Position numbers and translations under genes: made by a program. DNA of 62,451 nt from positions 1 through 62,451 of the forward strand of contig CAJOJG010000012.1 in the NCBI GenBank assembly GCA_905234655.1, written 5' to 3'. Shown here in pieces: positions 43,984 to 52,362 of this stretch (positions are counted from its first letter, which is position 1; each line of letters starts with the position of its first letter). This DNA is from an uncultured Bacteroidales bacterium (GTDB lineage: Bacteria > Bacteroidota > Bacteroidia > Bacteroidales > UBA3824). Under the pieces are notes generated by a model. That model was not told the origin of the DNA, did no database searches, and saw nothing but the letters and a program-made list of their open reading frames with translations.

Positions 43984-45339
43984 ATGAGCAGGTTGGCCGT
44001 TTTAGGGGCTGGCGAGAGTGGCGTTGGAGCCGCAGTGCTGGCTAAGAAGAAAGGTTTTGAGGTTTTCGTGTCGGACTATGGCACGATAAAACCGGTTTAT
44101 GTCAAGACCTTGGAGAACAATGGCATAGAGTATGAGCAGGGCGGACATTCGGTGTCCAAGATTCTTAATGCCGGCGAGGTCGTCAAGTCGCCCGGTATCC
44201 GCGACGATGCGCCTATTGTCCTCAAACTCAACGATGCCAAGATTCCTGTGATTTCGGAGATTGAGTTCGCGGCGCGGTACACGAATGCAAAGTTTGTCTG
44301 TGTCACTGGCAGTAACGGCAAGACCACGACGACCGAGCTTATCTACCACATCATGAAGTCTGCGGGCATGGACGTCGCCATGGCGGGCAACGTCGGAAAC
44401 AGCCTCGCAATCCTCGTGGCTGGCGGCCATGACTATGAATATTATGTGCTGGAGCTCTCAAGTTTCCAGCTCGACAATATGTACGACTTCCATGCCCATG
44501 TGGCTGTCGTTACAAACATCACTCCCGACCATCTCGACCGCTACGGCTATAAGATGCAGAATTATGTCGATTCAAAGATGCGCATTATCCGTAACCAGGC
44601 TGAGGGCGACTTGTTTGTGTTCTTCGGAGACGACCCGATACTGATGGACGAGGTGAAGAAACGGAAGGGGACTTTCAAGCAGAAAGTCATGGTGTTCTCT
44701 TTGACGAGAGAGCCAATATCCGGCATACTGTTCCCGGAGGACGACGGCTACATGGCTTATAACGACGGCTACATTGGCCGTGGAATGCCGTGCATGGACT
44801 TCAAACTGAAGGGCAAGCACAACCGGTGCAACATCATGGCGGCTACATTGGCGACGTGCCATGTCGGTTTGCCGTTGGACAAGGTGTTGGAGTATGTCAA
44901 GGAGTTTGAGCCGCTCGAACACCGCGTGGAGCCGTGCGGCGAGGTCGATGGCGTCAAGTATGTCAATGATTCCAAGGGCACAAACGTCGATGCGGTTTGG
45001 TACGCGCTGGATTCTGTGGGCGACAGCGTCATTCTAATCCTCGGCGGCGTTGACAAGGGCAATGACTATTCCCAGCTGTACGACCTCGTGGGCAAGAAGG
45101 TAAAGGCAATCGTCGCAATGGGCGTCGACAATACGCCGATACACAAAGCATTCGACGGCAGGAAGAAAGTTGTCGATGTCAGGAGCATGGCGGAGTGCAT
45201 CGAGACATGCCGCTCGTTGGCCACAAAGGGCGACACAGTGTTGCTCTCGCCGGCGTGTGCAAGTTTCGACCTGTTCACGTGCTACGAGGATCGCGGCGAG
45301 CAGTTCAAGGATGCCGTGAGGAAACTGAAACAGTCATAA
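43984..45339 (+). CDS. murD: UDP-N-acetylmuramoyl-L-alanine:D-glutamate ligase
   Basis: The ATG at 43984 gives 451 residues; a TTG three codons upstream is the only alternative. The N-terminal Rossmann loop is LGAGESGVGAAVLA (about 6-19). The ATP loop VTGSNGKTTTTELI follows near 110-123. Mur ligase signatures 'LELSSFQLDNM', 'NITPDHLDRYG', 'HNRCNIMAA' and 'YVNDSKGTNVDA' are in order, and 'LLSPACASFDLF' is near the end. It adds D-glutamate to UDP-MurNAc-L-Ala. ftsW follows after 23 bases with a strong Shine-Dalgarno. Confidence 0.97.
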   Translation: MSRLAVLGAGESGVGAAVLAKKKGFEVFVSDYGTIKPVYVKTLENNGIEYEQGGHSVSKILNAGEVVKSPGIRDDAPIVLKLNDAKIPVISEIEFAARYTNAKFVCVTGSNGKTTTTELIYHIMKSAGMDVAMAGNVGNSLAILVAGGHDYEYYVLELSSFQLDNMYDFHAHVAVVTNITPDHLDRYGYKMQNYVDSKMRIIRNQAEGDLFVFFGDDPILMDEVKKRKGTFKQKVMVFSLTREPISGILFPEDDGYMAYNDGYIGRGMPCMDFKLKGKHNRCNIMAATLATCHVGLPLDKVLEYVKEFEPLEHRVEPCGEVDGVKYVNDSKGTNVDAVWYALDSVGDSVILILGGVDKGNDYSQLYDLVGKKVKAIVAMGVDNTPIHKAFDGRKKVVDVRSMAECIETCRSLATKGDTVLLSPACASFDLFTCYEDRGEQFKDAVRKLKQS

Positions 45340-45353
45340 CTGTCAGCAAAAAA

Positions 45354-45359
45354 AGGAGG
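45354..45359 (+). promoter_or_regulatory. Shine-Dalgarno sequence of ftsW
   Basis: AGGAGG (within AAGGAGGG) lies 3 bases before the ATG at 45363. It fixes the ftsW start, since the open frame extends 56 codons further upstream inside murD. Confidence 0.6.
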
Positions 45360-45362
45360 GAT

Positions 45363-46571
45363 ATGAACAAGTTTAAGAACATGCTTAAGGGCGACTTGAC
45401 GATATGGGGCGCGGTGGTTTTGATAGCATTCATCGGCGCGGTCGAGGTGTATAGCTGCACGTCGATGATTTCGTACAAGCAGTTGGGCGGTAATACGTTT
45501 ATCTATCCGTTAAAGCACGTGATGTACGTCTTTGGCGGGTTTGTGATGATGTTCCTGTTCAGCTGGTTCCCGTACAAGAAGTTGGCGCGGTATGCCGACA
45601 TCGCCATAATAGTCAGCGCAGTGCTGCTGTTCCTGACGCTCTTTACCGGCGAGTCTACTAACGACGCAAAGCGGTGGTTCACGATACCGATACTCGGGTT
45701 GTCGTTCCAGCCGAGCGACTTCGCAAAAATAACGCTGATGCTGTTCCTCGCCAAGATGCTGGCGTTGGCGCAGGTCGAGCCGGAGACAAAATGGGTCTGT
45801 TTCCTGAAATGTATCGGCGCGATAGTTTGTGTGTGCGTATTCGTCTTCCCTGCAAACCTCTCGACGGCGGTGCTTATAGCCGTCGCGTGCCTTTTCATCC
45901 TTGTCCTTGGCAACTTCCCTCGGAAATGGATTGGCGGCCTGGTTGTCGCGGGAATACTGTTGGGGCTTGTTGTCGTGATGTTCCTGAAAATTGCAGGTGG
46001 ACATACACGTGTCGACACGTGGGTTTCGCGTATTGAGACGTTTGTGTCCGGCGACCAGAGCGCAGGCCATAAAAAAGATTTCCAGGCAGAACAGGCGCGC
46101 ATCGCCATTGGACTTGGTGGCCTGAAAGGCTACGGCATTGGCAATGGTGTCCAGATTCACACGTTGCCACATCCATATTCGGATTTCATATTTGCATCGG
46201 TGGCACACGAAATGGGCATTATCGGTGTCGTGGGCTTGTTAGTGGGCTATATCGTGCTGTTCTACAGGTTCATACATGTTGTGTATATAAGCGACAGGCT
46301 GTTCCCGGCGTTGCTTGTGATGGGTCTGTCGTTGAACATCATACTACAGACGCTCGCCAATATGCTTGTGGCGGTCGGCTTTTTCCCCGTCACGGGGCAG
46401 CCGTTGCCATTCGTGAGCATGGGCGGGTCGTCGATTATCAGCACTGGCATCGCCATTGGCATTATCCTCAACGTGTCGCGTTACGCCGAGAAGAAGGAGC
46501 CGGTAGCCGAGATTGAGCAGAATGAGGAGGAAGTAGAGGAAATTGTCGATTATCCTTTCATGGTCGGATAG
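45363..46571 (+). CDS. ftsW: Septal peptidoglycan glycosyltransferase FtsW
   Basis: 402 residues from the ATG behind a strong Shine-Dalgarno. Ten membrane helices of the SEDS family. 'NDAKRWFTIPILGLSFQPSDFAKITLMLFLAKML' near 92-125 and 'HTLPHPYSDFIFASVAHEMGIIG' near 264-286 contain the conserved SEDS residues, including the catalytic-type Asp. 'GFFPVTGQPLPFVSMGGSSIIS' is the C-terminal signature. The extreme C-terminus is a charged E/V-rich tail (EIEQNEEEVEEIVDYPF), possibly a contact for FtsZ or FtsI. It polymerises lipid II at the septum together with FtsI. Confidence 0.95.
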   Translation: MNKFKNMLKGDLTIWGAVVLIAFIGAVEVYSCTSMISYKQLGGNTFIYPLKHVMYVFGGFVMMFLFSWFPYKKLARYADIAIIVSAVLLFLTLFTGESTNDAKRWFTIPILGLSFQPSDFAKITLMLFLAKMLALAQVEPETKWVCFLKCIGAIVCVCVFVFPANLSTAVLIAVACLFILVLGNFPRKWIGGLVVAGILLGLVVVMFLKIAGGHTRVDTWVSRIETFVSGDQSAGHKKDFQAEQARIAIGLGGLKGYGIGNGVQIHTLPHPYSDFIFASVAHEMGIIGVVGLLVGYIVLFYRFIHVVYISDRLFPALLVMGLSLNIILQTLANMLVAVGFFPVTGQPLPFVSMGGSSIISTGIAIGIILNVSRYAEKKEPVAEIEQNEEEVEEIVDYPFMVG

Positions 46572-46619
46572 CGGCCATGTGAGGTAGTCGGTTTGACATG
46601 TAATCAATGAAAGTTTGAT

Positions 46620-47711
46620 ATGAAAGTTCTGATAGGCGGCGGCGGCACTGGCGGGCATGTGTTCCCTGCCATTGCCATTGCCCAGGCTCTGAGGAAGATA
46701 GACCCTCAGATAGACATATTGTTTGTAGGTGCAAAGGACAAAATCGAGATGGAGAAGGTCCCGGCTGCCGGTTTTAAGATAATCGGACTTCCGGCGGCTG
46801 GCTTCCAGCGCAAGAAGTTTTTCCGAAACTTGTCGCTGCCCTTTAAGCTTGCCTCGTGCATGATGCAGTCGCGGCGCATCATCAAGGATTTCAAGCCGGA
46901 TATTGCCGTCGGTGTCGGTGGCTATGCGAGCGGTCCAATCCTTCGCGCAGCCGCTAACCAGGGCGTGCCGATTGTCCTTCAGGAGCAGAACTCACACGCC
47001 GGGGTCACAAACCAAATCCTCGCCAAGAAAGCCAAACGGATTTTCACGGCATACGACGGCATGGAGAAGTATTTCGAGAAGGAGAAGATTTCCTTCGCCG
47101 GGAACCCAGTGCGCGCCGACATCGCCGACATTAAGGCTTCGCGCGATGAGGCATTGGAGTATTTTGGACTAAGCGGCGACAAGCCTGTCGTGTTCTCCGT
47201 CGGCGGAAGCCTTGGCGCGGGGACTATCAACAAGAGCCTCATGGCTCATCTTGACGACTTCGAGAACGCCGGCATACAGTTGGTTTGGCAGACTGGCAAG
47301 TACTATTACGACAACATCATGTCCGCTCTTGAAGGCAAGAAATACAATAATGTGCATCCAATGGCGTTTGTAAAGAGGATGGACTTGGCGTACAAGGCTG
47401 CCGATGTCGTCGTGTCGCGTTCCGGCGCATTGTCGGTGTCGGAGTTGTGCTTGGCGGCTAAGCCGGTGATTTTCATACCGTCGCCCAATGTCGCCGAAGA
47501 CCACCAGACGAAGAACGCAATGGCACTGGTCAACAAGGGCGCGGCGGCGATAGTGACCGATGCGGAGGCGGCCGAAAAACTCTTCGACGAGGTTTCTTCG
47601 CTTGTAGCGGACAGCAACAGGCGCGCGGAATACTCCGCAAACATCTCAAAACTCGCGGTCAAGGACTCCGCAGACTTGATTGCCAAAGAGATAATGGGAA
47701 TGGTAAAGTAA
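46620..47711 (+). CDS. murG: UDP-N-acetylglucosamine:lipid I N-acetylglucosaminyltransferase
   Basis: 363 residues, GT-B fold (GT28). The N-terminal glycine loop GGGGTGGHVFPAIAIA spans 5-20. 'VGVGGYASGPILRAA' near 99-113 and 'QEQNSHAGVTNQILA' near 121-135 are donor- and acceptor-site signatures. 'SVGGSLGAGTINKSL' near 194-208 and 'SRSGALSVSEL' near 261-271 follow. It makes lipid II from lipid I at the inner face of the membrane. After its stop come 88 AT-rich bases and then an unrelated lipoprotein gene instead of murC. Confidence 0.97.
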   Translation: MKVLIGGGGTGGHVFPAIAIAQALRKIDPQIDILFVGAKDKIEMEKVPAAGFKIIGLPAAGFQRKKFFRNLSLPFKLASCMMQSRRIIKDFKPDIAVGVGGYASGPILRAAANQGVPIVLQEQNSHAGVTNQILAKKAKRIFTAYDGMEKYFEKEKISFAGNPVRADIADIKASRDEALEYFGLSGDKPVVFSVGGSLGAGTINKSLMAHLDDFENAGIQLVWQTGKYYYDNIMSALEGKKYNNVHPMAFVKRMDLAYKAADVVVSRSGALSVSELCLAAKPVIFIPSPNVAEDHQTKNAMALVNKGAAAIVTDAEAAEKLFDEVSSLVADSNRRAEYSANISKLAVKDSADLIAKEIMGMVK

Positions 47712-47799
47712 AAAAAAATCAACATTTTTTTACTTTATTTTATATACGGTATAAAAATAATTTGTAATTTTACGCGGTGAAAAATTTTAATATTTGAAT

Positions 47800-48693
47800 A
47801 TGATGAAAAGAGTCAAGTTGTATATAAACATGGCGTTAGCGGTCGTCGTAGCGGCATTGTTACAGAGCTGTGAGTCAAGGATTGGCGAGTCGTTTTCGCT
47901 TACTAAGACCAATCTTGAGAGCCAGTTGTCGTCGAAGGCGGAGCTCCTGATCGACAATATGGCCGATATGTATGGTCAGATTCAGGACATTGCTTTCGAG
48001 AGCCAGTATGATGGAGTCGTAGCCGGGATACTGTCCTCCTCGGCGGAGACTTTTGTGCCGTCGGAGTTGACGAGCGACACTATCCGCTTGAAAACGAGTA
48101 TCTTAAACCTCTATAAGCAAGCGATGCACGAGTATTCGCTGCTTAGCGATGCCGGTTTCTCCGGCAAGCCTAACTCATTCGCAAAATCATGCAACTTGAT
48201 TGTCGAGGCTTACGGCAAGCTCAACGACTCGATTGCCAAGGCTTGTGGCCGTCAGCTTGTGCCATTAGTGAGGACTGTGAACTATGACCAAAACTACGCC
48301 TCGATATTGCTCATCGACGCCCTCGCCGCTGTGTGGAACAAGGATGTCGACACTTGGGTCAAGCAACTCAACACCGCTTTCCTCGACTACCAGACATCTC
48401 TCTCAATGGTTCCTGACGAGGCTTTTGACGAGTCCAAGCTCATCAAATATGTCAATGCGCCCTATAATGGCAAACACAATCTCGCCGAGGTTTATAAGCT
48501 TAACCTCATCAAGGAACGCCGCGCAACGCTAAATGCCCTTGTGCAGCGGCAGCACAACATCTCCACATCGCTCCAGTACCTCCAGGAGGCGTTGGCGGAG
48601 TTTGTGAAGAAGAATGGCGAGAATGAGGTCGTCATGAACTACATCAAGCGCATCGAACTGCTCTTGGACAACAGGGATAGTAATAATGAATAA
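47800..48693 (+). CDS. Unknown helical lipoprotein inserted between murG and murC
   Basis: The double ATG at 47800/47803 gives 297 residues (a TTG two codons upstream is less likely). MMKRVKLYINMALAVVVAALLQSC ends in a good lipobox LQSC (Cys24). The mature part is all helical, with heptad-like spacing ('SLTKTNLESQLSSKAELLIDNMADMYGQI', 'NALVQRQHNISTSLQYLQEALAEFVKK'). No known domain is seen. The gap to murG is 88 bases and AT-rich, with a weak TAATTTTA -7-like element, so it may have its own promoter; the gap to murC is about 30. Its base and codon use are like its neighbours. An envelope role in division or peptidoglycan synthesis is suggested only by location. Confidence 0.75.
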   Translation: MMKRVKLYINMALAVVVAALLQSCESRIGESFSLTKTNLESQLSSKAELLIDNMADMYGQIQDIAFESQYDGVVAGILSSSAETFVPSELTSDTIRLKTSILNLYKQAMHEYSLLSDAGFSGKPNSFAKSCNLIVEAYGKLNDSIAKACGRQLVPLVRTVNYDQNYASILLIDALAAVWNKDVDTWVKQLNTAFLDYQTSLSMVPDEAFDESKLIKYVNAPYNGKHNLAEVYKLNLIKERRATLNALVQRQHNISTSLQYLQEALAEFVKKNGENEVVMNYIKRIELLLDNRDSNNE

Positions 48694-48723
48694 CTAAAAA
48701 GGAGATTTTTGAGCCGTCTGAAA

Positions 48724-50166
48724 ATGAACAGGTTTGAGAAGATAGACAACATATACATCTTGGGGATTGGTGGAATCGGCATCAGTTCCCTCGCGCGGTA
48801 TTTCAATGCGTTGGGGAAGAATGTCGCTGGCTACGACCTCCACAGGTCATCCCTCACCGACAAACTCACGGAAGAAGGCATCGCCATTGTTTATGACGAC
48901 GATGTGCAACTCATACCAGAGGCCTTCGTGTCGAATCCCGAGAAGACTTTAGTCATCTTTACTCCGGCGGTGCCGTCCACCAACCGGATTTTCTCGTATT
49001 TTGCTGCCAACGGCTTCGAAATGCTTAAACGCGCCAGGGTTTTGGGCATGATTGCTGATAATTACACGACCATCGCCGTCTCCGGAACCCATGGCAAGAC
49101 CACAAATTCATGCGTCATCGCCAACATCATGCAATGTGCAGGAAAGGACGGTTTCGCCTTCCTCGGTGGAATCTCGCGCAATATCGACAGCAACCTGATG
49201 TTGCCAAGGGCTCAGTCCCGGTACGAAAAGCCGGACACGCTGCTTGTAGCAGAGGCCGACGAGTTTGACCGGTCGTTCCTCTGGCTGTCTCCTAAAGTCG
49301 CCGTCGTGACCTACATGGACGCCGACCACCTCGACATCTACAAAGACCGTGACGATATTGTCAGGACTTTCAACGAGTTTGTCCAAAAATGTGACCGTGA
49401 CGGCATCGTTATCGCAAACAGCAAAATAGAATCCCTCCTCGACACAAAGGGAATCCGCAAGGTCACATATTCTGAAAGTGATTCTACATCAGATTATTAC
49501 GCAACCAATATCCGCCTTTCGGGTGGAATATATACCATCGATGCCGTTACGCCAAGCGGTACAATCCATGACGTGTCCATCGGCGCAAAGGGGCGTGTCA
49601 ATGTCGAGAACACAATGGCTTGTGTGGCGGCTGCGCAGGCGGCTGGCATAAGCGACACTTATATAAAGGAGGGCATCGCGACTTTCAAGGGCGTAAAGCG
49701 GCGCATGGAGTTCCATGTTAACAATGAAAACGTAGTTTATGTCGACGACTATGCCCACCATCCGAGGGAACTCGCGGCAACGATAAAGTCTGTCCGTGAG
49801 TTATTCCCGGGCAAGAAGTTGACCGGCATCTTCCAGCCCCACCTCTACACAAGGACGAGGGACTTGGCTCCTGAGTTTGCCGAAAGCCTTGGACTGCTCG
49901 ACGAGCTTATATTGATGGATATATATCCAGCACGTGAAAAGCCAATCCCGGGCGTTGATTCACAGATGGTTGCACGGCTTGTGAAGGGTAGCAGGACGAG
50001 CGTTGTCAATGACAAGGACAAAATTATCAAAAAAATATTGAGCGAAAACGTAGAAGTTTTGCTAACTTTGGGGGCTGGAAACGTGGACAGTCTGATTGAG
50101 CCGATAACTAAGGCTCTGACTGCCAAGTATATTGGTACGAAAGTTAATAATAATATACAGAGATGA
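48724..50166 (+). CDS. murC: UDP-N-acetylmuramate:L-alanine ligase
   Basis: From the ATG at 48724 the protein has 480 residues. A TTG at 48709 is 4 bases after AAGGAG (48699-48704) and may be the real start, adding five residues. Rossmann loop 'YILGIGGIGISSLARYF' at about 11-27; ATP loop SGTHGKTTNSCVI near 121-133; 'EADEFDRSFLWL' and 'MDADHLDIYKDRD' near 175-210; 'YVDDYAHHPRELAATI' near 341-356. It adds L-alanine to UDP-MurNAc, the first step of the stem peptide. Its stop overlaps the ftsQ start (ATGA), a sign of coupled translation. Confidence 0.96.
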   Translation: MNRFEKIDNIYILGIGGIGISSLARYFNALGKNVAGYDLHRSSLTDKLTEEGIAIVYDDDVQLIPEAFVSNPEKTLVIFTPAVPSTNRIFSYFAANGFEMLKRARVLGMIADNYTTIAVSGTHGKTTNSCVIANIMQCAGKDGFAFLGGISRNIDSNLMLPRAQSRYEKPDTLLVAEADEFDRSFLWLSPKVAVVTYMDADHLDIYKDRDDIVRTFNEFVQKCDRDGIVIANSKIESLLDTKGIRKVTYSESDSTSDYYATNIRLSGGIYTIDAVTPSGTIHDVSIGAKGRVNVENTMACVAAAQAAGISDTYIKEGIATFKGVKRRMEFHVNNENVVYVDDYAHHPRELAATIKSVRELFPGKKLTGIFQPHLYTRTRDLAPEFAESLGLLDELILMDIYPAREKPIPGVDSQMVARLVKGSRTSVVNDKDKIIKKILSENVEVLLTLGAGNVDSLIEPITKALTAKYIGTKVNNNIQR

Positions 50167-50960
50167 AGTACTCGAAGACTAAAATATTAAAAGCAGGCGC
50201 GGTTCTGGCTCTTGTCGTGGTGGTTTTCATGTCGCTCGGCAAGTTCCATAACACGATTTGCCACGACGTGCAGATACACGTCGAGGATTCTGCCGAGGTC
50301 AACTTCATCAATGCAAACATTGTCCGTGACATGATCCATAAGAAGGTCGTCGGCATCGAGGGCTATAAGATGGACAGCATAAACACATACGTCTTGGACA
50401 GCACTCTAAGGCGGTGCGCATACATCAGGAAGGCATCGATATACAAGTCGATTTCGGGCGTGTTGCATATCGACATCCAGCAGCGCAAGCCGATGCTCAT
50501 GGTCTTGGGCGACAAGCAAAACTTTTACATCGACAATGATGCGGTAGTTTTCCCGGTCGGCAAGGACGACGCCTGCAAGTGCATCGTTGTCAACGGGTAT
50601 GTCAAGGACAAGTACGATTTCTCCGACGGCAATGTCTACAGCGTCAACGCCCACGGGGACGACAGCCAGACGAGCGACTTGTTCAAGCTTGCGAGGCTTA
50701 TTATGGAAGACGACTTTTGGCGCGACCAAGTCGAGCAGATATACATCAACCAGCTTGGCGAGTACGAGTTAGTGCCGATGGTAGGCTCTCATTTGCTTGC
50801 CATAGGCACGATAGACAACTACGACAAAAAAATGTATACGTTAAAACAGTTCTACCTCAAGGCGATGCCGAAGTTGGGATGGAACACATACGAGCGGATT
50901 TCTGCCAAGTACAATGGACAGTTAGTCTGCACGCGAAGGAAAAACAAAGCAGAATTATAA
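50163..50960 (+). CDS. ftsQ: Cell division protein FtsQ
   Basis: 265 residues. A short cytoplasmic N-terminus (MKYSKTKILK) and one membrane helix (about 11-24, AGAVLALVVVVFMSL) precede the periplasmic part. That part contains a diverged POTRA-like section ('NFINANIVRDMIHKKVVGIEGYKMDSIN') and the FtsQ beta domain ('LRRCAYIRKASIYKSISGVLHIDIQQRKPMLMVL'). The ATG overlaps the murC TGA by four bases. FtsQ connects FtsL/FtsB to the rest of the divisome. Position between murC and ftsA is typical for Bacteroidetes and secures the call despite low sequence conservation. Confidence 0.9.
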   Translation: MKYSKTKILKAGAVLALVVVVFMSLGKFHNTICHDVQIHVEDSAEVNFINANIVRDMIHKKVVGIEGYKMDSINTYVLDSTLRRCAYIRKASIYKSISGVLHIDIQQRKPMLMVLGDKQNFYIDNDAVVFPVGKDDACKCIVVNGYVKDKYDFSDGNVYSVNAHGDDSQTSDLFKLARLIMEDDFWRDQVEQIYINQLGEYELVPMVGSHLLAIGTIDNYDKKMYTLKQFYLKAMPKLGWNTYERISAKYNGQLVCTRRKNKAEL

Positions 50961-50981
50961 CAAAAAGAGAGTTTTATCGAT

Positions 50982-52319
50982 ATGTCAAAAATTCAACCAA
51001 TTGCGGCGATTGACATCGGCACAACGAAGATTGTGGCAATCGTGGGGACCCTTGACGACAAGGGCAAGGTCAATGTTCTCGGCTTCGGGGAAGCACCATC
51101 AAAGGGTGTCATCCGGGGGTCGGTGCAGAATGTTGGAGAAGTATCTGCGGCTATAAAGGAGGCGGCGAAGAAGTGCCAGGAATACGCAGGTGTGACATTC
51201 AAAAGTGTGTTCGTAGGTATCGCGGGTCAGAATATCCGTACTAACGAAACGTCCCACTCGAGGTTCGTCAGTAGCCAGATAATGACGCAGGCGGACATCG
51301 ACGAACTCACTAACGAGGTCTATAACCTCAACAGGGAGGCTGACGAGGAGGTAATCCATGTAATCCCACAATATTACATGGTGGACAATAACCGTATCGG
51401 CCTGAGTCCTGTGGGATGTTCCGGAAAGAAACTGACCGGCAGCTTCAAGGTCGTCGTCGGACGTGCAAACGCCGTCCAAAAGATTCGCCAGGCGATTAAC
51501 ATGAGCGGCCTTAGCATCGCGAAGATTGTGTTGCAGTCGGTTGCCTCTGCGGACGCCGTGCTTTCTAACGACGACAAGGAAGTCGGAACGCTCGTCGCCG
51601 ACATTGGAGCCGGCACGACCGACGTCGCCATATACCATGACAAGGTGTTGAGGGACATCGCAGTCATTCCTTTCGGCGGAAATGCGATTACTAACGACAT
51701 TAAGACTGCCACGCTCTTGACTGCGCGCCAGGCTGAGACGCTCAAGCTCCAGTATGCGGCGGCGTTCCCGGATTCAAAGGCGGAGAAGACCATCGTGACC
51801 ATCAAGAGTGCCGGACGTACTGACAAGGAGATTTCACTCTCTGACCTTGTGGCTGTGACAAACGCGCGCGCCGAGGAGATTGTGGCGGGCATCGCCCACA
51901 TACTCCAGAAGTCGGGCTATGACGACAGGGTCACACAAATATCCATAACTGGTGGTGGCTCAAGGCTTAAGAACCTCACGACGCTCATTAACTACCACCT
52001 CGACAACAGGTCTGTCAATGTCGTCAAGCCGCGTAATTTCACGACTGATTCGTGTCCAAAGCTTAACAGCGTGGAATATTCGACCGCCATCGGACTGCTT
52101 GTGAAAGGCTTCGAGTACATAACGAAACTCATGGCTGCCAAGGCCAACGAGCCACAGCAGCCTCAAGCCGAGCAGCAAGGCAAGCCGCAGAGTGTCGACT
52201 CTAAGCCGGACACGAAGTCCGACAAGAAGCCAGCAGCTAAAAAGAGGACGTTCCTATCGTGGTTCAACGACACGGTGAAGAACTTCTTCTCCGACGACGC
52301 AGAGGCTTCTAAACTTTAA
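50982..52319 (+). CDS. ftsA: Cell division protein FtsA
   Basis: 445 residues, actin-like. 'AAIDIGTTKIVAIVG' at 8-22 is the phosphate-1 motif; 'VADIGAGTTDVAIYHDKVL' near 205-223 is phosphate-2; 'ISITGGGSRLKNL' near 321-333 is the adenosine motif. After residue 380 comes a low-complexity linker (A/K/P/Q/D-rich), then a C-terminal amphipathic helix 'FLSWFNDTVKNFFSD' that should tether FtsA, and with it FtsZ, to the membrane. It lies directly before ftsZ, as usual. Confidence 0.97.
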   Translation: MSKIQPIAAIDIGTTKIVAIVGTLDDKGKVNVLGFGEAPSKGVIRGSVQNVGEVSAAIKEAAKKCQEYAGVTFKSVFVGIAGQNIRTNETSHSRFVSSQIMTQADIDELTNEVYNLNREADEEVIHVIPQYYMVDNNRIGLSPVGCSGKKLTGSFKVVVGRANAVQKIRQAINMSGLSIAKIVLQSVASADAVLSNDDKEVGTLVADIGAGTTDVAIYHDKVLRDIAVIPFGGNAITNDIKTATLLTARQAETLKLQYAAAFPDSKAEKTIVTIKSAGRTDKEISLSDLVAVTNARAEEIVAGIAHILQKSGYDDRVTQISITGGGSRLKNLTTLINYHLDNRSVNVVKPRNFTTDSCPKLNSVEYSTAIGLLVKGFEYITKLMAAKANEPQQPQAEQQGKPQSVDSKPDTKSDKKPAAKKRTFLSWFNDTVKNFFSDDAEASKL

Positions 52320-52362
52320 ATGTATTAAAATTACCCACTAACCCATTAACTATTTGCACGAT

